Shown here in pieces: positions 18,943 to 31,382 of a DNA stretch of 64,000 nt. Source of the stretch: Sporolactobacillus kofuensis (GTDB lineage Bacteria > Bacillota > Bacilli > Bacillales > Sporolactobacillaceae); contig NZ_JAMXWN010000005.1 of the NCBI RefSeq assembly GCF_024125425.1, forward strand, positions 140,144-204,143, written 5' to 3'. How positions within the stretch are numbered: the first letter of the stretch is position 1; the number at the start of each line of letters is the position of its first letter. The notes under the pieces are model-generated. The model was not told where the DNA came from. It saw only the letters and a program-made list of their open reading frames with translations, and searched no databases. The position numbers and the translations under genes were made by a program.

Positions 18943-20766
18943 ATGTCAGAGAATAAAGATACGCGCCAAGCGCATATCCGCAATTTTTCAATTATTGCCC
19001 ATATCGACCATGGAAAATCAACATTGGCGGACCGAATTTTGGAAGCGACACAAGCCCTTACGCAAAGAGAAATGAAGGCGCAAACGCTTGACGCCATGGA
19101 TCTAGAACGTGAACGCGGCATTACGATTAAGTTAAATGCTGTCGAATTAAATTATAAAGCACCAAATGGTGAAACGTATATCTTCCACCTTATAGACACA
19201 CCAGGTCACGTCGATTTCTCTTATGAAGTTTCGCGTAGTTTGGCTGCCTGCGAAGGTGCGCTACTTGTTGTGGATGCGGCCCAAGGCGTTGAGGCTCAGA
19301 CCTTAGCAAATGTCTATCTGGCATTAGAGAACAATCTGGAAATTATTCCGGTGATAAATAAAATTGACTTGCCGAACGCGGATCCGGAACGGGTGAAAAA
19401 TGAAATTGAGGATGTTATTGGTTTAGATGCTTCGGATGCGGTGCTTGCCTCAGCGAAAGCCGGTATTGGTACGGACGAAATTCTGAAACAAATTATTGAG
19501 AACATTCCTGCACCTTCAGGGGATCCAAATGCCCCATTGCAAGCACTGATTTTTGATTCTCTTTATGATGCCTATCGAGGCGTTGTTGTCTATATCCGGG
19601 TGGTTGAGGGATCAGTTCGTGTTGGCGATAAAATTAAAATGATGGCGAATGGAAAAACTTTTGAAGTTCTTGAAGTTGGCGTCTCAACACCGAAAATCGA
19701 AAATCGTGAAGTATTATCCGTGGGTGATGTAGGTTTTCTCACGGCATCGATTAAGTCGGTTCACGATACACAAGTCGGCGATACAGTGACTCATGCGGAA
19801 CGGCCGGCTGCCGAGCCGCTTCCTGGCTATCGAAAGATGAATCCAATGGTCTATTGCGGGTTATATCCTATTGATACAGCACGCTATGATGATCTGCGTG
19901 AGGCACTTGGTCGATTGGAATTAAATGATTCAGCGTTGCAGTATGAACCGGAAACATCGGAAGCACTTGGGTTTGGCTTTCGATGCGGCTTTCTTGGCCT
20001 CTTGCATATGGATATTGTACAAGAAAGGCTAGAACGTGAATTTAATATAGACTTGATTGCCACAGCACCAAGTGTGATCTATAACGTCAAACTGACAGAT
20101 GGTTCGAGTGTACGCGTTGGTAACCCTTCTGAGATGCCAGAACGAAAATTCATCTCCGAAGTTGAAGAACCCTATGTAAAGGCAACAATCATGACTCCTA
20201 ATGATTATGTGGGAGCGATTATGGAACTCTGCCAGAGAAAACGTGGAGAGTTTAAAACAATGGAATACCTTGATGCAAATCGAACCAACGTCATTTATGA
20301 TCTCCCTCTATCAGAAATCATGTTTGATTTCTTCGATTTTCTGAAGTCCAGCACGAAAGGGTACGCCTCACTGGATTATGAGATGGATGGCTATCGCGTC
20401 AGTGATTTATTGAAAATGGATATATTACTGAATGGGGAAAAGGTGGACGCGCTTTCCGTAATCGTTCACCAGGAATTTGCGTATGATCGTGGAAAAGCAA
20501 TCGTTGAAAAGTTAAAAGAATTGATTCCTCGCCAACAATTCGAGGTACCGATTCAGGCAGCGATTGGACAGAAAATTATCTCCCGCTCGACAATTAAGGC
20601 GTTACGTAAAAATGTCTTAGCAAAATGTTATGGCGGTGAGGTGTCACGAAAACGCAAATTGCTGGAAAAACAAAAAGAAGGTAAGAAGAGGATGAAGGCG
20701 GTTGGTAGTGTCGAAGTACCACAGGAAGCGTTTATGGCCGTCTTTAAAATGAGCCATGATGATTAA
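18943..20766 (+). CDS. lepA: Elongation factor 4 (back-translocating GTPase LepA)
   Basis: The 607-residue translational GTPase acts on the ribosome under stress and in 30S biogenesis. G motifs are AHIDHGKST (G1), DTPGHVDF (G3) and NKIDLP (G4). Domain II follows, then the EF-G-like region with [16 protein letters not shown], and the LepA-only C-terminal domain ending [26 protein letters not shown] precedes the ATG. The last 11 bases overlap hemW. Confidence 0.97.
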   Translation: MSENKDTRQAHIRNFSIIAHIDHGKSTLADRILEATQALTQREMKAQTLDAMDLERERGITIKLNAVELNYKAPNGETYIFHLIDTPGHVDFSYEVSRSLAACEGALLVVDAAQGVEAQTLANVYLALENNLEIIPVINKIDLPNADPERVKNEIEDVIGLDASDAVLASAKAGIGTDEILKQIIENIPAPSGDPNAPLQALIFDSLYDAYRGVVVYIRVVEGSVRVGDKIKMMANGKTFEVLEVGVSTPKIENREVLSVGDVGFLTASIKSVHDTQVGDTVTHAERPAAEPLPGYRKMNPMVYCGLYPIDTARYDDLREALGRLELNDSALQYEPETSEALGFGFRCGFLGLLHMDIVQERLEREFNIDLIATAPSVIYNVKLTDGSSVRVGNPSEMPERKFISEVEEPYVKATIMTPNDYVGAIMELCQRKRGEFKTMEYLDANRTNVIYDLPLSEIMFDFFDFLKSSTKGYASLDYEMDGYRVSDLLKMDILLNGEKVDALSVIVHQEFAYDRGKAIVEKLKELIPRQQFEVPIQAAIGQKIISRSTIKALRKNVLAKCYGGEVSRKRKLLEKQKEGKKRMKAVGSVEVPQEAFMAVFKMSHDD

Positions 20767-21901
20767 GTCAAACGCACATCGAGGTGCATATATCCACATT
20801 CCATTCTGCGATCATATTTGTCATTACTGTGATTTTAATAAAGTATTTATGAAGAATCAGCCTGTTGACGAGTATTTAGATGCACTTGCAAAGGAAATGC
20901 AACATTATAGAGAAGATGGATTGCCTGAGACGATATATATTGGTGGAGGAACGCCAACGGCATTGAATGAAGTTCAATTTGAACGGCTATTTATCGATAT
21001 TCAGAAAAATTTAGTTCATTCATCTGTTCGAGAATTCACAGTTGAAGCCAATCCGGAAAGTTTAAATGAAGAAAAACTTGAGATTATGAAACGTTTCGGT
21101 GTCACGAGGCTGAGTATCGGGGTGCAGACCTTTGATGATCATCTCCTGCAAGAAATTGGCCGTGCACACAAGTCTGCTGACGCAGCAAACGCAGTCAAGT
21201 TAGCACAAACGCATGGCTTTGATAATGTAACACTGGATCTGATGTTTGCACTGCCGGGACAGACAGAAACGAGTCTTCATGAATCACTTGAAAGAGCTAT
21301 AGGATTGGGAACGCCGCACATCTCCATCTATTCGCTTCAAATCGAACCGAAAACAATTTTTTATAATCGTATGAGGTCGGGAAAATTGAGACTTCCAGGT
21401 GAAGATATCGAAGCGGATATGTATGGTCAAATTATATTTGAGTTGGAGAAACACGGGTTGCATCACTATGAAATCAGCAATTTTGCGAAACCGGGCTATG
21501 AAGGCATTCACAATTCCTTATATTGGCAGAATGAAGAATATTATGGTATTGGTGCAGGTGCCCATGGTTATTGGAAGGGCGTCAGGTATGCAAATGCCGG
21601 TCCGGTGAAAAAATATATTGAACGTGTGCATGCACATGGACATGCACGAACTTCTGAGCATCCAGTCACGGTTACTGAAAAGATGGAAGAGGAAATGTTT
21701 CTTGGACTAAGACTTATGAAGGGTGTGAGTACGTCTCATTTTCGAGAAAAATTCGGAGTGCCGATCGATCAAATCTATGGTACTCAAATCGCTCGCTTAC
21801 AAGAGGAAGGATTGTTAACGGAACATCATGGACGGCTCTCTTTGACACGGAGGGGTATTTTCTTAGGAAACAATGTCTTCGAAGCATTCATCACTTCATA
21901 A
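20756..21901 (+). CDS. hemW: Heme chaperone HemW (radical SAM, coproporphyrinogen oxidase-like)
   Basis: The 381-residue radical-SAM protein hands heme to target proteins; it was formerly called HemN. The iron-sulfur motif is [11 protein letters not shown] (CxxxCxxC). The motif [11 protein letters not shown], the segment EANPES and [10 protein letters not shown] line the SAM site. The HemW subgroup rather than the oxygen-independent oxidase is supported by the absence of the Cys immediately following the third iron-sulfur ligand (Asp-Phe is there instead) and by its place between lepA and hrcA. It overlaps the end of lepA (ATGATGATTAA), so translation is coupled. Confidence 0.9.
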   Translation: MMIKSNAHRGAYIHIPFCDHICHYCDFNKVFMKNQPVDEYLDALAKEMQHYREDGLPETIYIGGGTPTALNEVQFERLFIDIQKNLVHSSVREFTVEANPESLNEEKLEIMKRFGVTRLSIGVQTFDDHLLQEIGRAHKSADAANAVKLAQTHGFDNVTLDLMFALPGQTETSLHESLERAIGLGTPHISIYSLQIEPKTIFYNRMRSGKLRLPGEDIEADMYGQIIFELEKHGLHHYEISNFAKPGYEGIHNSLYWQNEEYYGIGAGAHGYWKGVRYANAGPVKKYIERVHAHGHARTSEHPVTVTEKMEEEMFLGLRLMKGVSTSHFREKFGVPIDQIYGTQIARLQEEGLLTEHHGRLSLTRRGIFLGNNVFEAFITS

Positions 21902-22068
21902 CAGTTAATGTTTGCTGCAAATAAGAAAGCGTGGATGATTTTCAACAGTTGCACGTGTTTGACCCTTTTACTGGGTTATGAATGGTCAGACGGTACCATC
22001 ACGATAATTTACACGCTTACTCTCGTCAATTTTCTTTGAGGATTATAAGGATTAATGCCCCAAAATAT

Positions 22069-22097
22069 TTGACAAATGGGCATGAAGTTGGTAAATT
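22069..22097 (+). promoter_or_regulatory. Sigma-A promoter of the hrcA-grpE-dnaK operon
   Basis: TTGACA (22069-22074), 17-base spacer, TAAATT (22092-22097). The CIRCE operator starts 11 bases downstream and so covers the likely transcription start. Confidence 0.8.
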
Positions 22098-22108
22098 TTA
22101 ATGTAGAA

Positions 22109-22135
22109 TTAGCACTCAGATAGAACGAGTGCTAA
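22109..22135 (+). promoter_or_regulatory. CIRCE operator (HrcA binding site)
   Basis: TTAGCACTC, nine bases, GAGTGCTAA: a perfect match to the CIRCE consensus, 17 bases before the hrcA start. HrcA folded by GroEL represses here; heat relieves it. Confidence 0.97.
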
Positions 22136-22152
22136 CAGAGGTGATCAACAAG

Positions 22153-23178
22153 ATGTTAACTGAACGTCAGTTGTTTCTCATGCGGCTTCTGGTTAATGAC
22201 TATGTTGTCTCAGCTGAGCCTGTGGGTTCACGATCGATCTCCAAACGGGATGATGTTCATTTTAGTCCTGCGACGATCAGAAATGAGCTTGCGGATTTGG
22301 AAGAGATGGGTTACCTTGAGAAAACGCATCTTTCCTCAGGACGGGTGCCGTCGGAAAAAGGTTACCGATTTTATGTCGATCATTTATTGTCGCCGGAGAT
22401 GCTTTCTGATGATGAAATGGACAGTATTCGCAATGAATATCAGAAAAAGTTCTCGGAGACAGAGGAATTAATTCGGATTACGGCTAAAGTTCTTTCAGAG
22501 TTTACGAATTATACAGCAATTATGCTTGGCCCTGAACTCTTAGAGATGAAGCTGAAACATATTCAAATGGTGAAACTGAGTCAGACTCAGGGTGTTTTGA
22601 TCATCGTTACGGACACCGGCCATGTTGAAAATCGTGTCGTTTCTTTTCCGGAGACGATTCGTGCCGAAGATATCGAAAAGATTGTTAATATTTTAAATGA
22701 CAAGCTCAAGATGGTTCCTCTTTTTAATCTTCAGAGTCGGTTGAATGACGAACTGGCGAGCGTGCTACGTGCCAACATCCGTGACTATAAAAAGGTGATG
22801 GCGCTGCTCAACAATAGTTTTGCGATCAATGATCCGGAACAGATTTTTTATAGTGGAAAGAATAATATTTTGTCACAGCCTGAATTTCAAGATGTGGAAA
22901 AGATTATTTCACTTCTCAATGTTCTGGAAGGAAAAGAGATCGTCCGTGAACTCATGAATATGCCGACAAGGGGTCTGCATATTCGTATTGGCCGGGAAAA
23001 TAAACTGAATGGTTTTGAAGAGTGCAGTCTAATCACAACAACCTATTCAGTGGGCAGCGAGCATTTAGGTACAGTTGCTGTTATCGGTCCAAAACGAATG
23101 GCGTATCCACGCGTCGTCACATTGATTGACCTAGTTTCAAAATTATTAACTGAAAACCTTAACAAACAAGAGCGTTGA
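22153..23178 (+). CDS. hrcA: Heat-inducible transcription repressor HrcA
   Basis: The 341-residue repressor binds CIRCE and controls its own operon. The N-terminal winged helix is visible in VGSRSISKRDDVHFSPATIR, NELADLEEMGYLEKTHLSSGR and VPSEKGYRFYVDHLL; a GAF-like dimerization domain follows, ending in GPKRMAYPRVVTLIDLVSKL. ATG 22153 is chosen (AGAGGTGATC ahead, family start MLTERQ); an in-frame GTG at 22129 lies inside the CIRCE. The overlap with the grpE frame is only apparent, since grpE starts at 23214. Confidence 0.97.
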   Translation: MLTERQLFLMRLLVNDYVVSAEPVGSRSISKRDDVHFSPATIRNELADLEEMGYLEKTHLSSGRVPSEKGYRFYVDHLLSPEMLSDDEMDSIRNEYQKKFSETEELIRITAKVLSEFTNYTAIMLGPELLEMKLKHIQMVKLSQTQGVLIIVTDTGHVENRVVSFPETIRAEDIEKIVNILNDKLKMVPLFNLQSRLNDELASVLRANIRDYKKVMALLNNSFAINDPEQIFYSGKNNILSQPEFQDVEKIISLLNVLEGKEIVRELMNMPTRGLHIRIGRENKLNGFEECSLITTTYSVGSEHLGTVAVIGPKRMAYPRVVTLIDLVSKLLTENLNKQER

Positions 23179-23213
23179 ACTCCCAGCTCTTCGATACTTC
23201 AGGAGGTGAGCCT

Positions 23214-23858
23214 ATGGCAGAACAGGTAAATAAAGAAACGCAAAACAACGATGTAGAATCAGAAGAAATAAAGAATACTGAGCAAGCAAACACTGCAACG
23301 GGAGAGGGTACTTCTTCAGAAGCTACCGTTGAATCGGAGCATGCAGAATCGTCAAATGACGAAAGTTCTGACTCTCAAGATTCGCTGCTCAAGAAAATTG
23401 CTGAACAAACTGCTGAAATCGAAGCACTTAAGGCGCAAGTGGATGAAAATAATAATCGCTGGCTAAGAACACAGGCAGACTTTGATAACTTCCGCAAACG
23501 TACGACCAAAGAAAAAGCGGATTCACGAAAATTTCGCGCTCAGGATCTTGTTTCAGATATGCTTGAAATACTTGATAACTTTCAACGTGCACTGGCCGTT
23601 GAAACTGTATCTGAAGACGGTCAAGCCCTGAAAAAAGGCATGGAAATGGTCCTATCAAAGTTGGAGAATGCCTTGAAAAAAGAAGGCGTTGAAGAAATTC
23701 CATCCCTCCATCAACCGTTTGATCCAAACGTGCATCAAGCGGTGATGCAGGAGGAAAGTGCTGAGCATGAATCAGGCACAGTCACCCAAGTCCTTCAAGC
23801 GGGTTACACATTGAATGGACGGGTCATTCGTCCGGCAATGGTGAAAGTTAGTTCTTGA
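23214..23858 (+). CDS. grpE: Nucleotide exchange factor GrpE
   Basis: The 214-residue protein releases ADP from DnaK. It opens with an acidic, low-complexity stretch of about 70 residues (rich in E, S, N). Then comes the long dimer coiled coil (LKAQVDENNNRWLRTQADFD, about 80-130) and the C-terminal beta domain (PFDPNVHQAVMQEE, YTLNGRVIRPAMVKVS). ATG 23214 follows AGGAGGTGAG by a few bases. It lies 35 bases after hrcA in the CIRCE operon. Confidence 0.96.
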   Translation: MAEQVNKETQNNDVESEEIKNTEQANTATGEGTSSEATVESEHAESSNDESSDSQDSLLKKIAEQTAEIEALKAQVDENNNRWLRTQADFDNFRKRTTKEKADSRKFRAQDLVSDMLEILDNFQRALAVETVSEDGQALKKGMEMVLSKLENALKKEGVEEIPSLHQPFDPNVHQAVMQEESAEHESGTVTQVLQAGYTLNGRVIRPAMVKVSS

Positions 23859-23878
23859 TTTTGAAGGTTCAAACTTAA

Positions 23879-25750
<1,872 letters not shown>

Positions 25751-25830
25751 TCATTCATAGATTAATCGTGTGATTCGGTTCAACAACCACTGTTTTTTTT
25801 AAAGTGTACGATGGAATTAAGTTTCTGAGA

Positions 25831-25869
25831 AAGCCGAAGTCGGACGTGGGTTCTGGCTTTGGCTTTTTC
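25831..25869 (+). terminator. Terminator or attenuator between dnaK and dnaJ
   Basis: An 11-pair stem, AAGCCGAAGTC with GGCTTTGGCTT, is followed by TTTCT. It probably lowers transcription into dnaJ. Confidence 0.75.
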
Positions 25870-25899
25870 TTGCTTAACTATCTATTTGGGTGATATGAT
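25870..25899 (+). promoter_or_regulatory. Candidate sigma-A promoter of dnaJ
   Basis: TTGCTT (25870-25875), 18-base spacer, TATGAT (25894-25899), directly after the dnaK terminator. No CIRCE is seen here. Confidence 0.45.
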
Positions 25900-25933
25900 A
25901 AACTTTATGTGAAATCATTTCGGGAGTGATTTG

Positions 25934-27073
25934 ATGAGTAAGCGGGATTATTACGAGATCCTTGGCGTTAGTAAAGATGCCTCAAAGGATGAAATAAAAA
26001 AAGCGTTTAGAAAACTGGCGAGAAAATACCATCCCGATGTTAATAAAGATGCAGATGCGCCTGAAAAATTCAAGGAAGCAACAAAAGCATATGAAACTTT
26101 GAGCGATCCGCAAAAAAGAGCCCAGTACGATCAATTCGGCGAAGCCGATCCGAATCAGGGTGGATTCGGTGGTTTTGGCGGTGGTCAAGGATTCAGCGGT
26201 GGCGACTTCGGGGGATTTGGTGATATTTTCGATCAGATATTTAATGGCGGTGCGAGAAGACGTGATCCTAATGCACCAAGACAGGGCTCGGATCTTCAGT
26301 ACGAAATGTCGATCACTTTTGAAGAGGCTGCATTTGGTAAGACAACAGATATTCGTATACCAAAAGAAGAAACCTGCTCAACATGTCATGGTACAGGAGC
26401 AAAAGCAGGATCAAAACCTGAACAATGTTCACATTGCCATGGTACCGGTCAACTCAATCAGGAACAGAATACACCATTTGGACGTATTGTGAATCGTCGT
26501 GTGTGTCAGTATTGTCATGGAACCGGTAAAATCATTAAAAATCCTTGCAGCACCTGTGCAGGTACCGGCAAGATGAAGGTGAATAAGAAGATTGAAGTGA
26601 AAATCCCTGCAGGAATTGATGACGGACAGCAAATCCGTTTGTCAGGACAGGGTGAACCGGGTGTCAATGGTGGTCCGTCGGGTGATCTCTATATCGTTTT
26701 TAGCGTGAAACCACACAAATATTATCAACGTAATGGCGATGATGTGCTGTTAGAGGTACCTTTGAATTTTGCTCAAGTCGCACTTGGCGATGAGATTGAG
26801 GTTCCGACCCTCTACGGTAAGGTGAAGTTGCGTATACCTGCCGGTACTCAGACCGGAACAAAATTCCGGTTAAGAGATAAAGGAATTAAGAATGTCAGAG
26901 GATATGGCCAAGGGGATGAACATGTAACCGTCAAAGTCGTGACTCCGAAACATCTGTCAGAAGAGGAAAAGACGCTGTTTAAAAAACTGGCAGAAGTTGG
27001 GGGCAGTCCAGTTAGCGAAGGCGACGAGAGTTTTTTTGACAAAATGAAGAAAAAGGTCTTTAAAGCGGACTGA
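25934..27073 (+). CDS. dnaJ: Chaperone DnaJ (Hsp40)
   Basis: The 379-residue type I J-protein stimulates DnaK ATPase. Domains in order: J domain with HPD at 33-35, Gly/Phe-rich linker (about 75-110), zinc domain with four CxxCxGxG repeats ([32 protein letters not shown]), and the C-terminal substrate domains ([21 protein letters not shown]). ATG 25934 is preferred over the TTG just before it; GGGAGTG lies a few bases upstream. Confidence 0.97.
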   Translation: MSKRDYYEILGVSKDASKDEIKKAFRKLARKYHPDVNKDADAPEKFKEATKAYETLSDPQKRAQYDQFGEADPNQGGFGGFGGGQGFSGGDFGGFGDIFDQIFNGGARRRDPNAPRQGSDLQYEMSITFEEAAFGKTTDIRIPKEETCSTCHGTGAKAGSKPEQCSHCHGTGQLNQEQNTPFGRIVNRRVCQYCHGTGKIIKNPCSTCAGTGKMKVNKKIEVKIPAGIDDGQQIRLSGQGEPGVNGGPSGDLYIVFSVKPHKYYQRNGDDVLLEVPLNFAQVALGDEIEVPTLYGKVKLRIPAGTQTGTKFRLRDKGIKNVRGYGQGDEHVTVKVVTPKHLSEEEKTLFKKLAEVGGSPVSEGDESFFDKMKKKVFKAD

Positions 27074-27149
27074 TTCTAAGATCTTGCGAGAAGCATAATC
27101 GAAGAAAACGTCTTTGACATCCTCTACAAGGAGCGAATCCAATACTACG

Positions 27150-28094
27150 ATGAAATGGTCGGAAATTTGTATCCATACTACAGAAGAAGCAATTGAACCG
27201 GTGACAAACATTCTCTATGAAGCCGGAGCTGGCGGTGTTGTCATTGAAGATTCACAAGATCTGCAGAAGGAATGGCCAGCGGATGCAGAATCCACTTATT
27301 CTCTTGATCCTGCAGATTATCCTGTTGATGGCGTAAATGTTAAGGCTTATTTGCCGGTGAATAGCTTTCTTGGAGAGACCGTAGAAGAAATAAAACAATC
27401 GGTGAATAATCTTTTACTTTATGACATTGACTTAGGTGAAGGTCGCTTGACTTTCAGTGAACATAATGAAGAAGAGTGGGCGACTGCATGGAAGAAGTAT
27501 TATAAACCCGTGAGTGTTGGCGATAAGTTTTATATTTCACCAACTTGGACGGATTTTCACCCTGAGGATAAGAAGCGACAGGTCATTGAACTCGATCCGG
27601 GTATGGCTTTTGGGACGGGTACTCATCCAACGACTGTTCTTTGTATTGAAGCGCTTGAGGACTATTTGCCTAATCACGCAGATGTTTTGGATGTTGGGAC
27701 GGGTACCGGAGTACTTTCAATCGCTGCAGCAAAACTAGGTGCTCATCATGTACTTGCGGTAGATCTTGATTCAGTTGCCGTTCAATCCGCAACGATCAAT
27801 GTTAAATTGAATAAAGTTCAGGATATTGTTTCGGTACGACAAAATAATCTGTCCGATAATATAACCGGTACGTATGATGTCGTGGTTGCAAATTTACTCG
27901 CAGAGCTCGTGATTCGCCTGAGTGAAGGCGGGGTTGCAGACTGCATTAAGAAAGATGGTCTACTTATTGCATCAGGTATTATCAAGCCGAAAAAGGAATT
28001 AGTTGCTCAAGCACTTACTCAATCAGGCCTACAGATTATTGACGAACGAGTATCCGGCGATTGGGTTGCGCTTGTTGCACGAAAGGCGGTTTGA
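27150..28094 (+). CDS. prmA: Ribosomal protein L11 methyltransferase
   Basis: The 314-residue enzyme trimethylates ribosomal protein L11 using SAM. The N-terminal recognition domain begins MKWSEICIHTTEEAIEPV. The linker EEEWATAWKKYYKPV and the methyltransferase core follow: DPGMAFGTGTHPTT, then VLDVGTGTGVLSIAAAKLGA (SAM motif I), and VVANLLAELV (motif IV). ATG 27150 fits the family start; AAGGAG at 27128 is 16 bases away, so initiation may be weak or use another start. It is followed after one base by rsmE. Confidence 0.94.
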   Translation: MKWSEICIHTTEEAIEPVTNILYEAGAGGVVIEDSQDLQKEWPADAESTYSLDPADYPVDGVNVKAYLPVNSFLGETVEEIKQSVNNLLLYDIDLGEGRLTFSEHNEEEWATAWKKYYKPVSVGDKFYISPTWTDFHPEDKKRQVIELDPGMAFGTGTHPTTVLCIEALEDYLPNHADVLDVGTGTGVLSIAAAKLGAHHVLAVDLDSVAVQSATINVKLNKVQDIVSVRQNNLSDNITGTYDVVVANLLAELVIRLSEGGVADCIKKDGLLIASGIIKPKKELVAQALTQSGLQIIDERVSGDWVALVARKAV

Positions 28095-28095
28095 A

Positions 28096-28863
28096 ATGCA
28101 ACGCTATTTTGTGCCTAGGGATCAAATGGATCAACAGCGTGTGCGGATCTCTGGTGATGATGCTCGTCATATTCAAAAAGTGATGCGTATGAAGGTATCT
28201 GACCAAATTGAATGTGCCGATAATCAGGGTGAGGCCTTTTTGTGCGCCATTGAGCACTTTGAGGATGATCTTGTCTATGCAACAGTTTTACAGAAACTGA
28301 CTACCAATCCTGAATTGCCGATTCATGTCACGATTGTTCAAGGCATTCCAAAAGCAGAAAAATTTGATACCATCGTTCAAAAGGGAACGGAATGCGGTGC
28401 CGACCGGTTTATTCCGTTTCAGGCAAATCGATCGATCGCTCTATGGAAGAAAGGCAAACAGGAAAAGAAACTGACACGTCTGCGGAAAATATGCAAAGAG
28501 GCGGCTGAGCAATCGCATCGTCTGCTTGTGCCGGAGATCTACGATCCGATGACACTCGATCAATTAATTACTTATGGTGATCAATTTACTTATAAAATGG
28601 TTGCTTTTGAAGAAACGGCAAAAGTAGGCGCTCAGTCAGGATTTCCAACATTGATTAAGAAAATGAGTAAAGATGATCCATTGCTCGCGGTGATCGGCCC
28701 GGAAGGCGGAATAACTACTGAAGAAGCTGCTCAACTGCAGGAGCACGGATTTGTCCTTTGTGGCTTAGGTCCTCGGATATTGAGAACAGAAACCGCTGCT
28801 TTGTATTTACTGTCTGCAGTTTCTTATCATTTTGAATTACTACATGGTGAGGTGGATGAATAA
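28096..28863 (+). CDS. rsmE: 16S rRNA m3U1498 methyltransferase RsmE
   Basis: The 255-residue SPOUT methyltransferase modifies U1498 of 16S rRNA. The N-terminal PUA-like part (MQRYFVPRDQMDQQRVRISG, DDARHIQKVMRMK) and the C-terminal knot (VIGPEGGITTEEAAQL, LGPRILRTETAAL) are diagnostic. It starts one base past the prmA stop and ends two bases before mtaB, forming a tight translation-modification operon. Confidence 0.96.
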   Translation: MQRYFVPRDQMDQQRVRISGDDARHIQKVMRMKVSDQIECADNQGEAFLCAIEHFEDDLVYATVLQKLTTNPELPIHVTIVQGIPKAEKFDTIVQKGTECGADRFIPFQANRSIALWKKGKQEKKLTRLRKICKEAAEQSHRLLVPEIYDPMTLDQLITYGDQFTYKMVAFEETAKVGAQSGFPTLIKKMSKDDPLLAVIGPEGGITTEEAAQLQEHGFVLCGLGPRILRTETAALYLLSAVSYHFELLHGEVDE

Positions 28864-28865
28864 AA

Positions 28866-30215
28866 ATGCCTTCAGTTGCTTTTCACACGTTAGGATGTAA
28901 AGTGAATCATTATGAAACAGAGGCGATCTGGCAGCTCTTTAAAAAGAACGGGTATGACCGATCTGAATTTGAGAAACATGCCGATGTCTATGTTATTAAT
29001 ACATGTACGGTTACCAATACTGGTGATCAGAAGAGCCGCCAAGTCATTCGGCGTGCTATTCGTAACAACCCGGAAGCGGTGATATGCGTCACAGGTTGTT
29101 ATGCCCAAACTTCTCCAGCAGAAGTCATGTCAATCCCTGGTGTTGATATTGTTGTTGGCACCCAAGACAGAAACCGTTTGCTTGGTTTTGTTGATCAGTT
29201 CAGAAAAGAACGTGAGCCGATTAATGGTGTCCGTGACATCATGAAAGCAAAAGTGTACGAAGAGCTAGATGTGCCGGCTTTCACAGATCGAACTCGTGCG
29301 TCCTTGAAAATACAGGAAGGGTGCAATAACTTCTGTACGTTCTGCATTATTCCATGGGCACGTGGATTGCTGCGCTCCCGGGAACCCGAGAATGTGATTC
29401 GACAAGCGCAACAACTTGTCGATGCAGGGTATAAAGAAATTGTCTTGACCGGTATTCATACAGCGGGATACGGTGAAGATATGGAGAACTATAATTTCGC
29501 GCAACTGTTGCGTGATTTAGAAGAAAAAGTACGCGGTTTAAAGCGGTTAAGAATTTCTTCGATTGAGGCAAGTCAAATCACGGAAGAAGTGATTGAAGTC
29601 GTCAATCGCTCCAAAATTCTTGCCCGACATCTTCACATTCCGCTTCAAGCAGGATCAGATGGTGTTCTAGAACGGATGCATCGCAAGTATAAAACAGCTT
29701 TTTTTGCAGAGAAGATTGCACGTCTGCGTAAAGCTCTCCCTGATTTTGCATTGACCTCAGATGTTATTGTCGGATTTCCTGGAGAGACAGAAGAAGAATT
29801 CCAAGAGACCTATAATTTTATTCAGGATCTACATTTTTCGGAACTTCACGTTTTTCCTTACTCCCAAAGAACGGGGACGCCTGCGGCAAATATGCCTGAT
29901 CAAGTACCAGACGAAATCAAACATGAGCGTGTTGAGCGCTTAATTGCGTTGTCCGACAAATTGTCTGCGGAATATGCAGCGAAATATCAGGATCAAGTGC
30001 TTGAAGTGATCCCGGAAGAACCGATGAATCACCGGGAACCAGACGGATATTTCGTTGGCTTCACCGATAACTATTTGAAAGTGAAGTTTTATTATCCATC
30101 AAATGATATCGTCGGCAAACTGGTTCGTGTGAAACTTGTGAAATCAGGGTATCCATTGAATGAAGGTACCTTTGTACGCGTTGTAGAGGATGCACCCCAA
30201 GAGACGGTGCTTTAA
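28866..30215 (+). CDS. mtaB: tRNA t6A37 methylthiotransferase MtaB
   Basis: The 449-residue radical-SAM protein converts t6A37 to ms2t6A37 in tRNAs reading ANN codons. The N-terminal UPF0004 domain carries three cluster Cys: TLGCKVNHYE, NTCTVTNTGDQKSR and VTGCYAQT. The radical-SAM site is CNNFCTFCIIPWARG (CxxxCxxC), and a C-terminal TRAM domain ends the protein. The stop is five bases from the convergent yqeW end; no separate terminator fits between them. Confidence 0.95.
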   Translation: MPSVAFHTLGCKVNHYETEAIWQLFKKNGYDRSEFEKHADVYVINTCTVTNTGDQKSRQVIRRAIRNNPEAVICVTGCYAQTSPAEVMSIPGVDIVVGTQDRNRLLGFVDQFRKEREPINGVRDIMKAKVYEELDVPAFTDRTRASLKIQEGCNNFCTFCIIPWARGLLRSREPENVIRQAQQLVDAGYKEIVLTGIHTAGYGEDMENYNFAQLLRDLEEKVRGLKRLRISSIEASQITEEVIEVVNRSKILARHLHIPLQAGSDGVLERMHRKYKTAFFAEKIARLRKALPDFALTSDVIVGFPGETEEEFQETYNFIQDLHFSELHVFPYSQRTGTPAANMPDQVPDEIKHERVERLIALSDKLSAEYAAKYQDQVLEVIPEEPMNHREPDGYFVGFTDNYLKVKFYYPSNDIVGKLVRVKLVKSGYPLNEGTFVRVVEDAPQETVL

Positions 30216-30220
30216 GAGAA

Positions 30221-31141
30221 TTAAAGACGTGTGCGTTCCACCCAACGTCCAAATGGACCTGCAAGTGGGACAGCGAGTAAACCGGTGATGAGGTTAAAAA
30301 TAACTGAGACATGTGCGAGTGCCGCCCTTCCACTTCCGGCAAGGGCTATGGTGTAATCAGCCATAAAGTGGATTAATGGGAAAAAGACGACGACACCGAG
30401 TACATTAAATAAAATATGTGTATAGGCGGTCCAGCGCCCTTCTTTACCTGTTCCAAGACTGGCGATATATGTGGTGAGACATGTTCCAACATTGGATCCG
30501 AGCATGATCGCTATCGATGCTGGAAGGGTTAAAATATTGTGATCAAGAAAACCCATACAAACGAGTAAGGTTGCCGAACTGGATTGTATGATTGCTGAAA
30601 AAAGCGTACCAACAATGACCGCATAAATCATACTGTTATTTGCATCAACAAGCAGATCGCGGATAAATGGAGCCTGAATCAATGATTCAGCTAATGAGCT
30701 GAAGCCGGTCATTGATGCAAATAAGCAACCGATGCCGAACAAGAGTGAGCCTAAGGAAAAGAACCGACGAATCGGTAGGCACATCAAGATCAGTCCGGCA
30801 CCAAGAAATAGATAATGCAGTGACCCCATAGGTAATGCGGCAATCTCTCCGGTCATGGTCGTCCCAATGTTTGCACCGAGGATGATGCCAACACTTTGGG
30901 AGAAACGCATCGCATGAGCACCGATCAATCCAACAGTAATAATGGTCACTGCGGAACTGCTCTGAAGCAGCATCGAGGCAATGGTACCGATGACCAATCC
31001 TTTGAATGGTGTGCTTGCCGCACGTTCGAGTGTATGCTGCATTTTATGACCCACCAAGGCATGCATGCCACCGGTCATGATACCCATTCCAAGAAGAAAA
31101 AGTAAGATATAAAGGACGAAAAGGATGACGTGTTGATCCAA
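30221..31141 (-). CDS. yqeW: Na/Pi cotransporter family protein (YqeW type)
   Basis: The 306-residue membrane protein has two inverted halves, each with the family QSSSA motif (LLQSSSAVTIITVGLIGA and AIIQSSSATLLVCMGF) and a GANIGTT/GSNVGTC signature. These bind sodium and phosphate in characterized PF02690 members; phosphate as substrate here is inferred. No C-terminal PhoU-like domain is present. Convergent with mtaB, divergent from rpsU; this is the place of yqeW in B. subtilis. Confidence 0.88.
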   Translation of the reverse strand: MDQHVILFVLYILLFLLGMGIMTGGMHALVGHKMQHTLERAASTPFKGLVIGTIASMLLQSSSAVTIITVGLIGAHAMRFSQSVGIILGANIGTTMTGEIAALPMGSLHYLFLGAGLILMCLPIRRFFSLGSLLFGIGCLFASMTGFSSLAESLIQAPFIRDLLVDANNSMIYAVIVGTLFSAIIQSSSATLLVCMGFLDHNILTLPASIAIMLGSNVGTCLTTYIASLGTGKEGRWTAYTHILFNVLGVVVFFPLIHFMADYTIALAGSGRAALAHVSVIFNLITGLLAVPLAGPFGRWVERTRL

Positions 31142-31290
31142 ATCTGATCACCTCGTCCTATTGTATGGACAAGTGTAACCGAGCATGACATCAAATTAAT
31201 CGAACATTGGAAATAACAGTTTCATTCGTGACTCATTGTCCTAATCATTCATCAAATATGCGAATAAGTAAAAAAAACGTTTTCCTAAAT

Positions 31291-31319
31291 TTGATAATTT
31301 GTTTTCTATCGTATATAAT
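31291..31319 (+). promoter_or_regulatory. Sigma-A promoter of rpsU-yqeY
   Basis: TTGATA (31291-31296), 17-base spacer, TATAAT (31314-31319), 64 bases before rpsU. Confidence 0.8.
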
Positions 31320-31382
31320 GGCTAGTGACATAAAAGAGATGTCATTTGAGTTGTTTTCGTTTTTGGAGGGAGGGAAACATAG

